NCBI RefSeq assembly: GCF_900107155.1
Contig: NZ_FNOX01000006.1
Span: 1-64,000 of the forward strand
Reading direction: 5' to 3'
DNA: 64,000 bases
Origin: Pseudomonas salomonii
GTDB lineage: Bacteria > Pseudomonadota > Gammaproteobacteria > Pseudomonadales > Pseudomonadaceae
In this document: positions 58,584 through 64,000 of the stretch, piece after piece
How the letters are laid out: the number at the start of each line of letters is the position of its first letter
Numbering within the stretch: the stretch's first letter is position 1
Position numbers and translations under genes: made by a program
The notes under the pieces: model-generated
The model's input: only the letters and a program-made list of their open reading frames with translations
What the model was told of the DNA's origin: nothing
The model's database searches: none

Positions 58584-59510
58584 TTATTGAAATGAGGCGC
58601 GGGCGGGCAGGTGTACTTCCGCCAGCATGCAGCGGGCACTGCCGCCGCCGATGCGTTCGATGTTGTCGATGTTCACCACCACCGGGCGGGTGTGGCGTTC
58701 TACATGCGTGCGCTGGGCCGGGTGCAGGGCGCTCCAGGCGCTGGCTGACATCACCAGCAGCGGTTGGCCGTCACGGTCGTGGACTTCGAGCATGTTGCCG
58801 GCGAAGGCTTCAAGTTGGTCGAAGTCGAGGGCGAGGATGTCTTTGCCGGTGTCGTGCAGCGAGCGCTCCAGGGCCTGGCGTTCGCTGGCATCGGGCAGGG
58901 CTTGCAGGCACACCACCGAGAGGTCGCGGCCGACACTCATCATCACGTTGCTGTGGTAGATCGGCGCGTGGTGGCGGTCGACGGCGTGGAAGACGCAGAG
59001 TTGGTAGTCGAGGCGTTCGGCAAACTGACGCAAGGCGTCCTGGTGGGTACGCCCGGAGTGGCAGGCATAGCTGATGCGGTGCTGGCGGTCGAGCACCATG
59101 CTGCCGGTGCCTTCGAGGAAGATGTTCTGTTGTTCGAGGTGGCTCAGGTCGATGGTGCTATGGATCGCGAAACGCTGCTCCAGTACTTGCAGCACGCCTT
59201 TGTTGCGCTCCAGTCGTCGGTTCCGGCCTTCCATCGGGTACAGCACCAGGCTGCCATCGGCGTGGCTGCTCCACCAGTTGTTGGGGAAGATCGAGTCGGG
59301 CGTGTGTGGGGCCGGAGTGTCCTGTACCACCAGCACTTCCACGCCATGTTGGCGCAGGGTGTCGACATAGCCGTCGAACTCTTGCAGCGCTTTTTGCTGC
59401 GCGCTCAGTGGATCGAGTGGCTGGCGTTGGAAGCGGTTGTTGATCGCGGTGTCCGGGTTGAAGGCAAAGCGCGCCGGGCGAATCATCAAGACGGTGTTGG
59501 TGGTTTGCAT
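58584..59510 (-). CDS. ctlX: Citrulline hydrolase of the CtlX type
   Basis: 308 residues of the guanidino-group-modifying superfamily (arginine deiminase/amidinotransferase fold). Visible motifs: MIRPARFAFNPDTA at the start, DSIFPNNWWSSHADGSLVLY, FLEGTGSMVLDR, the His region YHSNVMMSVGRDLSVV and the C-terminal nucleophile region GGGSARCMLAEVHLP. CtlX proteins hydrolyse citrulline to ornithine, CO2 and ammonia. The downstream ornithine cyclodeaminase gene completes conversion to proline. Confidence 0.87.
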   Translation of the reverse strand: MQTTNTVLMIRPARFAFNPDTAINNRFQRQPLDPLSAQQKALQEFDGYVDTLRQHGVEVLVVQDTPAPHTPDSIFPNNWWSSHADGSLVLYPMEGRNRRLERNKGVLQVLEQRFAIHSTIDLSHLEQQNIFLEGTGSMVLDRQHRISYACHSGRTHQDALRQFAERLDYQLCVFHAVDRHHAPIYHSNVMMSVGRDLSVVCLQALPDASERQALERSLHDTGKDILALDFDQLEAFAGNMLEVHDRDGQPLLVMSASAWSALHPAQRTHVERHTRPVVVNIDNIERIGGGSARCMLAEVHLPARASFQ

Positions 59511-59659
59511 GGGGGCACGAATCCATGGGGTGAGCTGTGGGGCTATTTTGTGCGCTGTGGTGGGTGAATCCCGGCTGATATGGCAGGGCGGCTCAGCCGG
59601 GAAAGCTGAAAAGTGAGGTGGCGCAGCCGAATCGGCTGCTGAAGTGAAATGCGATCAAG

Positions 59660-59748
59660 TGTGGGAGCGGGCTTGCTCGCGAAGGCGGTGTCTTCGAGCC
59701 ATATGTAGCGGCTGACACTCAGCATCCGCGAGCAAGCCCGCTCCCACA
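59660..59748. repeat. REP doublet
   Basis: TGTGGGAGCGGGCTTGCTCG and inverted CGAGCAAGCCCGCTCCCACA. It lies between the divergent ctlX and GNAT genes, 46 bases before the GNAT start. Confidence 0.8.
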
Positions 59749-59793
59749 TTGGTATTGTGGCATTTGCCAAACCGCTGTCAGTCAGGAGCAATC

Positions 59794-60687
59794 ATGTCTA
59801 CCGCTGTTCGTCTTGCCCAACCCACCGATGCCGAGGGCATCAGCCAGGTTATCCTGGCGGCCTTGCACAGCAGCAATGCGCGGGACTACCCGGCGGATGT
59901 GATTGCTCGGGTTGCCAGCAACTTTACGCCCGACGCCGTACTGGCGTTGCTGCAGCGCCGGGTGGTGCTGGTGGCGATTCAGGATCAGGTGATCGTCGCC
60001 ACCGCCGCCCTCGATGGCAATGTGGTGCGCTCGGTGTTCGTCAACCCGGCGTTACAACGGCAGGGCATTGGCCGGCTGCTGATGATCGAGGTTGAACTGC
60101 GTGCCGTTGAAGCCGGGGTGACGGTCCTGAGCGTGCCGTCCTCGCTGACCGCCGAGCCGTTTTATACCAAGCTGGGTTTTCACACGGTGCGCGACGTCTA
60201 CCATGGCAATGAGCGCACGCTGGTGATGGAAAAGGCCTTGTTATCGCGCCACCCCATTGGGCCGTATCGCGATCGTCCGCACCGATCCCAGGTGGTAGCG
60301 TTGTGGCAGCAGGCGTTTGGCTATGACACTGCGCATAACCTGCCAAGCCTGGCAATCGACAAAAAACTCGCGGTCAACGATGGGCTGTTCTTTGTCGCGA
60401 CGGATAAAAAGGCCGTGATCGGCACCATTCTGGCCGGCTATGACGGGCATCGCGGCTGGCTGTATTCAGTGGCGGTGCACAGTGATTATCGTCGGCAGGG
60501 CCTGGGTGCTTCGCTGGTGCGCTATGCCGAGCAGGCGTTGACTGCGTTGGGCTGTATGAAGATCAACCTGCAGATTACGGGCGGCAATGACGCGGTGGTG
60601 GGGTTCTACGAGGCGCTGGGGTATGGGGTGGAGCCGAGGATCAGTATGGGCAAGAAGATTGGGGTGAATATTCCCAAGGACGTGTGA
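59794..60687 (+). CDS. Tandem GNAT acetyltransferase
   Basis: 297 residues from the ATG at 59794 (CAGGAG upstream). Two GNAT domains in one chain: the first (~1-150) with acetyl-CoA loop VFVNPALQRQGIGRLLM and FYTKLGFHTV; the second (~155-297) with VHSDYRRQGLGASLVRYAEQ and VGFYEALGYGVEPRISMGKK, the latter like YpeA-type acetyltransferases. Substrates are unknown. Fusion of two different GNATs suggests either two substrates or one catalytic and one regulatory domain. Confidence 0.8.
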   Translation: MSTAVRLAQPTDAEGISQVILAALHSSNARDYPADVIARVASNFTPDAVLALLQRRVVLVAIQDQVIVATAALDGNVVRSVFVNPALQRQGIGRLLMIEVELRAVEAGVTVLSVPSSLTAEPFYTKLGFHTVRDVYHGNERTLVMEKALLSRHPIGPYRDRPHRSQVVALWQQAFGYDTAHNLPSLAIDKKLAVNDGLFFVATDKKAVIGTILAGYDGHRGWLYSVAVHSDYRRQGLGASLVRYAEQALTALGCMKINLQITGGNDAVVGFYEALGYGVEPRISMGKKIGVNIPKDV

Positions 60688-60701
60688 GCACACCGAAATC
60701 A

Positions 60702-60725
60702 AATGTGGGAGCTGGCTCCCACATT
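60702..60725. terminator. REP-like palindrome between convergent genes, probable two-way terminator
   Basis: A perfect inverted repeat, AATGTGGGAGC and GCTCCCACATT around TG, with 14 and 19 bases to the two convergent stops. It probably ends transcription from both sides. Confidence 0.6.
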
Positions 60726-60744
60726 GGGTTTTGCGTTTGCTGAG

Positions 60745-61764
60745 TCAGACCTTGACGATCCAACCCGCTGGCGCTTCAACGTCGCCGGTCTGCACGCCGG
60801 TCAGCTCTTTGTAGAGCGCCTGGGTGATCGGGCCCACTTCGGTTTCGCTGTGGAACACGTGCAGCTTGCCGTCGTACTGGATGCCGCCGATTGGCGAGAT
60901 CACAGCAGCGGTGCCGCAGGCGCCGGCTTCCTTGAACTGGTCCAGTTTGTCGATGAACACGTCGCCCTCGACCACTTTCAGGCCCAGGCGGGTCTCGGCC
61001 AGTTCGATCAGCGACAGGCGGGTGATGCCTGGCAGTACCGAAGGCGACTTCGGCGTGATGAACTGGTTGTCGCGGGTGATACCAAAGAAGTTGGCCGAAC
61101 CGACTTCCTCGATTTTCGAGTGGGTCATCGGGTCCAGGTAGATCGCGTCGGCGAAACCGGATGTCCGTGCTTCAGCGCCCGGCATCAGGCTGGCGGCATA
61201 GTTGCCACCGACCTTGGCGGCACCGGTGCCTTGTGGCGCGGCGCGGTCGAACGTGGAGATCTGGAAGTTGTGGGGCACCAGGCCGCCCTTGAAGTAGGCG
61301 CCGACCGGGATGGCGAATACCGAGAAGATAAATTCCGGTGCGCTACGCACGCCGATGTTTTCACCGGTGCCGATCACGAACGGGCGCAGGTACAGCGCGC
61401 CGCCACTGCCGTACGGCGGGATGAACCGCTCGTTGGCCTTGACCACTTGTTTGCAGGCTTCGATGAAGTCTTCGGTGGTCACATGCGGCATCAGCAAGCG
61501 TGCGCAGCTGCGTTGCATACGGGCGGCGTTCTGGTCCGGACGGAACAGGTTGATCGAGCCGTCCTTGCAGCGGTAGGCCTTGAGGCCTTCAAAGCACTGC
61601 TGGCCATAGTGCAGGGCGGTCGAGCCCTCGCTGATGTGCAGCACGTTGTCGTCGGTCAGGGTGCCCGCTTGCCACTCGCCGTTTTTCCAGGTTTGGAGAA
61701 ACCGCTTGTCGGTCTTGATGTAGTCAAAACCCAGCTTGTCCCAATTGATGCTTTCGTTACCCAT
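60745..61764 (-). CDS. ilvE: Branched-chain amino-acid aminotransferase
   Basis: 339 residues, typical for the longer (eukaryote-like) bacterial BCAT class IV. Conserved parts: STALHYGQQCFEGLKAYRC, the PLP-lysine region GTGAAKVGGNYAASLMPG, and SPIGGIQYDGKLHVFHSETE near the C terminus. It interconverts Leu, Ile and Val with their 2-oxo acids using 2-oxoglutarate/glutamate. The 2-oxo acids are substrates of the branched-chain dehydrogenase whose E3 and E2 genes follow upstream at 61960-64000, so the region handles branched-chain catabolism. Confidence 0.92.
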   Translation of the reverse strand: MGNESINWDKLGFDYIKTDKRFLQTWKNGEWQAGTLTDDNVLHISEGSTALHYGQQCFEGLKAYRCKDGSINLFRPDQNAARMQRSCARLLMPHVTTEDFIEACKQVVKANERFIPPYGSGGALYLRPFVIGTGENIGVRSAPEFIFSVFAIPVGAYFKGGLVPHNFQISTFDRAAPQGTGAAKVGGNYAASLMPGAEARTSGFADAIYLDPMTHSKIEEVGSANFFGITRDNQFITPKSPSVLPGITRLSLIELAETRLGLKVVEGDVFIDKLDQFKEAGACGTAAVISPIGGIQYDGKLHVFHSETEVGPITQALYKELTGVQTGDVEAPAGWIVKV

Positions 61765-61855
61765 GACACCCTCTATCTCTGGTCAACCGCCTGGTCGAAG
61801 GCAGGCTTGTCGGTTTTTTACTGGATGGGCGCAACAATACTTCATTCTTGCTTTA

Positions 61856-61944
61856 TGTGGGAGCGGGCTTGCTCGCGAATGCAGTGTGTCAGTCAACACA
61901 TAGGTGACTGATATACCGCATTCGCGAGCAAGCCCGCTCCCACA
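61856..61944. repeat. REP doublet
   Basis: TGTGGGAGCGGGCTTGCTCG and inverted CGAGCAAGCCCGCTCCCACA with inner GCGAATGC / GCATTCGC arms. It lies between the lpdV stop and the ilvE start (same strand), separating the two transcription units. Confidence 0.8.
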
Positions 61945-61959
61945 GGGGAATGCGGCAGT

Positions 61960-63339
61960 TTACAGGTGCAACGCGTGGCCCAATGCTCTTAAAGCCGCTT
62001 CCTGCACCGCTTCGCCGAGGGTCGGATGCGCATGAATGGTGCCCGCCACATCTTCCAGGCGCGAACCCATCTCCAGGCTCAGGCCAAAGGCCGTAGACAA
62101 CTCAGACACACCAGCGCCCACCGCCTGCCAGCCGACAATCAGGTGGTTGTCACGCCGTGCTACCACGCGCACAAAGCCGGTTTTCGACTCCAGGGTCATC
62201 GCCCGGCCATTGGCCGCAAACGGGAAGCTCGACACGATGCAGTCCAGGCCGGCCGCCTTGGCTTCGTCCGGGGTCTTGCCGACCACCACCAGTTCCGGGT
62301 CGGTGAAGCACACCGCCGGGATGGCGGCCGGGTTGAATTCGCGGTGTTTGCCGCTGATCAGTTCGGCGACCATCTCGCCCTGGGCCATGGCCCGGTGCGC
62401 GAGCATCGGCTCGCCGCTCAGGTCGCCGATGGCGTACACGTTGCGCATGCTGGTCTGGCAACGGTTGTCGATCTTGATCGCCGCACCGTTCATCGCCAGG
62501 TTCAGCGCTTCGAGGTTCCAGCCCTGGGTGTTGGGTTTGCGGCCCACGGCCACCAGCACCTGATCGGTTTCCAGCGACAGCGTCTCCCCATTCGGGTCAC
62601 GTACCTGTAGGCGGTTGTTTTCGAAACCGGTGACGCTGTGGCTGAGGTACAGCTTGACCCCCAACTGCTTGAGCGATTCGGCCACCGGCAGCGTCAGCTC
62701 GCCGTCGTAGGCGGGCAGGATGCGCTCCTGCGCCTCGACCACACTGACTTCGGCGCCGAGCTTGCGGTAGGCAATGCCCAGCTCCAGGCCGATGTAACCG
62801 CCACCCACCACAATCAGGCGTTTGGGCACGCGGGTCGGCGCCAGCGCTTCGGTTGACGAGATGATCGGCCCGCCAATCGGCAGCATCGGCAGGTTGACGC
62901 TTTTCGAGCCGGTGGCCAGCAGCAGGTGCTCGCATTGAATGCGCTGGTCGCCGACGTCGACGGTCTTGCCGTCGACCACCTTGGCCCAGCCGTGGATCAC
63001 CTGCACTTTGTGCTTCTTGAGCAAGGCGGCCACGCCGGTGGTCAGGCGGTCAACAATGCCGTCTTTCCATTCCACGCTCTTGCGGATGTTCAGGGTCGGC
63101 ACATCCACTTCAATGCCCAGTTGCGACCCTTGACTGTGATGCACGGTTTGCTGGAACTGTTCGGCCACATGGATCAAGGCTTTGGAGGGAATGCAGCCGA
63201 TGTTCAGGCAGGTGCCGCCCAGCGCCTGGCCCTCGACCAGAATGGTCGGGATGCCCAGTTGGCCGGCACGGATCGCCGCCACATAACCGCCAGGGCCACC
63301 GCCGATGATCAGTAGCGTGGTGTTCAATGTCTGAGGCAT
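61960..63339 (-). CDS. lpdV: Dihydrolipoyl dehydrogenase, E3 of branched-chain 2-oxo-acid dehydrogenase
   Basis: 459 residues. FAD motif [19 protein letters not shown], redox-active disulfide [20 protein letters not shown] motif [19 protein letters not shown], and catalytic His-Glu near the C terminus ([16 protein letters not shown]). It re-oxidises the lipoyl groups of the E2 component. It starts 3 bases after the E2 stop; the E2-E3 pair and ilvE neighbour identify the Lpd-Val form rather than the pyruvate or 2-oxoglutarate enzymes. Confidence 0.92.
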   Translation of the reverse strand: MPQTLNTTLLIIGGGPGGYVAAIRAGQLGIPTILVEGQALGGTCLNIGCIPSKALIHVAEQFQQTVHHSQGSQLGIEVDVPTLNIRKSVEWKDGIVDRLTTGVAALLKKHKVQVIHGWAKVVDGKTVDVGDQRIQCEHLLLATGSKSVNLPMLPIGGPIISSTEALAPTRVPKRLIVVGGGYIGLELGIAYRKLGAEVSVVEAQERILPAYDGELTLPVAESLKQLGVKLYLSHSVTGFENNRLQVRDPNGETLSLETDQVLVAVGRKPNTQGWNLEALNLAMNGAAIKIDNRCQTSMRNVYAIGDLSGEPMLAHRAMAQGEMVAELISGKHREFNPAAIPAVCFTDPELVVVGKTPDEAKAAGLDCIVSSFPFAANGRAMTLESKTGFVRVVARRDNHLIVGWQAVGAGVSELSTAFGLSLEMGSRLEDVAGTIHAHPTLGEAVQEAALRALGHALHL

Positions 63340-63342
63340 GCC

Positions 63343-64000
63343 TTACTCCAAAAACAGGCTGGCGGGTTGTTCGAGCAAGCCACGAATGGCCTGGATGAAT
63401 TGCGCCGCGTCCATGCCGTCGACCACACGGTGATCGAAGGAACTGGAGAGGTTCATCATTTTACGCACCACGATCTGGCCTTTGATCACCATCGGCCGTT
63501 CAACGATGCGGTTGACGCCGACAATCGCGACTTCCGGCAGGTTCAGCACCGGCGTGCTGACGATGCCGCCCAAGGCACCCAGGCTGGTGAGGGTGATGGT
63601 CGAGCCCGACAGTTCATCACGACTGGCCTTGCCATTGCGCGCGGCGCTGGCCAAACGTGCGATTTCCTCGGCGTTGCCCCACAGGCTGCGGGCTTCGGCG
63701 TGACGTACCACCGGCACCATCAGGCCCACATCGCTTTGGGTGGCGACGCCCACATGCACCGCGCCCAGGCGGGTGATGACTTGGGCTTCGTCGTCGTAAC
63801 GGGCGTTGATCTGCGGGAACTCGCGCAACGCCACGACCATGGCGCGCACGATAAACGGCAGCAAGGTCAGCTTGCCGCGGGTGGCGCCGTGCTTCTCATT
63901 GAGGTGCACGCGCAACTCGTCCAGCGCCGTGACGTCGATTTCTTCCACATAGCTGAAATGCGCAGCGCGGCGGGTGGCGTCCTGCATGCGCTGGGCGATC
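63343..64000 (-). CDS. bkdB: E2 acyltransferase of branched-chain 2-oxo-acid dehydrogenase, C-terminal part
   Basis: The gene runs off the right edge; about 219 C-terminal residues are present. This is the catalytic acyltransferase domain: start IAQRMQDATRRAAHFSYVEE, DVGLMVPVVRHAEARSL, and the catalytic SSSFDHRVVDGMDAAQF (HxxxDG). The lipoyl and subunit-binding domains lie outside. It transfers branched acyl groups from lipoamide to CoA. The immediately following lpdV gene assigns it to the branched-chain complex. Confidence 0.92.
   Translation of the reverse strand, partial: IAQRMQDATRRAAHFSYVEEIDVTALDELRVHLNEKHGATRGKLTLLPFIVRAMVVALREFPQINARYDDEAQVITRLGAVHVGVATQSDVGLMVPVVRHAEARSLWGNAEEIARLASAARNGKASRDELSGSTITLTSLGALGGIVSTPVLNLPEVAIVGVNRIVERPMVIKGQIVVRKMMNLSSSFDHRVVDGMDAAQFIQAIRGLLEQPASLFLE

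Overview
The window reads as chromosome of a fluorescent pseudomonad of the P. fluorescens group. It carries a pyoverdine export, sigma and hydroxylase block (opmQ-pvdT-pvdR / fpvI / pvdA), a two-module lipopeptide-type NRPS with its LuxR regulator, lpdV-bkdB, and many REP-like palindromes starting TGTGGGAGC. Composition is high GC, with AT-rich drops at a few promoters and around a toxin-like module. I saw no rRNA, tRNA, CRISPR array, transposase or integrase.

Layout. 1-2.1 kb: end of a RidA-like gene, then three overlapping lipoprotein genes. 2.1-10 kb: an internally deleted outer-membrane efflux gene, a LuxR regulator translationally coupled to it, and a divergent C-A-T-C-A-T synthetase that resembles the first enzyme of viscosin/massetolide-type lipopeptides. 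10-11.8 kb: a small pseudomonad protein behind an elaborate structured leader, a repeat cluster and an orphan ORF. 11.8-16 kb: two GT83 lipid A glycosyltransferases and an Ais-like phosphatase. 16-20.4 kb: an AttEFGH-like ABC system. 20.4-23.8 kb: a candidate pore-forming toxin, its candidate immunity gene, a decayed second copy of the module, and a secreted protein behind an SOS-like box. 23.8-25.5 kb: a strictosidine-synthase-like protein and a sterol-desaturase-like hydroxylase. 25.8-33.8 kb: a sugar/polyol ABC operon with dehydrogenase, FGGY kinase, SDR and LacI regulator. 33.8-43.7 kb: LysR, a small exported protein, then an amidase / carbamoylase / branched-chain-type ABC operon with a FadR regulator. 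43.8-51.4 kb: pyoverdine genes. 51.4-53.5 kb: a DNA-repair radical SAM pair behind a LexA-like box. 53.6-59.5 kb: citrulline/ornithine uptake and catabolism (Lrp, HisPMQJ-like ABC, ornithine cyclodeaminase, CtlX). 59.8-64 kb: a double GNAT, ilvE, lpdV and the end of bkdB.

How the genes work together. Several regions pair a catabolic operon with its own regulator and a visible palindromic operator: LacI-type at 25815-25834 and FadR-type at 43684-43703. The pyoverdine genes carry two exact TAAAT-N16-CGT iron-starvation promoters and one Fur-like box. Post-transcriptional Gac/Rsm control is suggested at the luxR start, and less certainly at arnT and pvdA, because GGA Shine-Dalgarno sequences sit in hairpin loops.

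Least explained items: the leader at 10411-10592, where two hairpins show the same 8-nt loop and a third segment is complementary to it; the decayed toxin-immunity duplicate; the SOS-like box in front of a secreted protein; and the orphan ORF at 10928-11824. Function calls rest on recognising motifs and gene order by eye. No database search was run.
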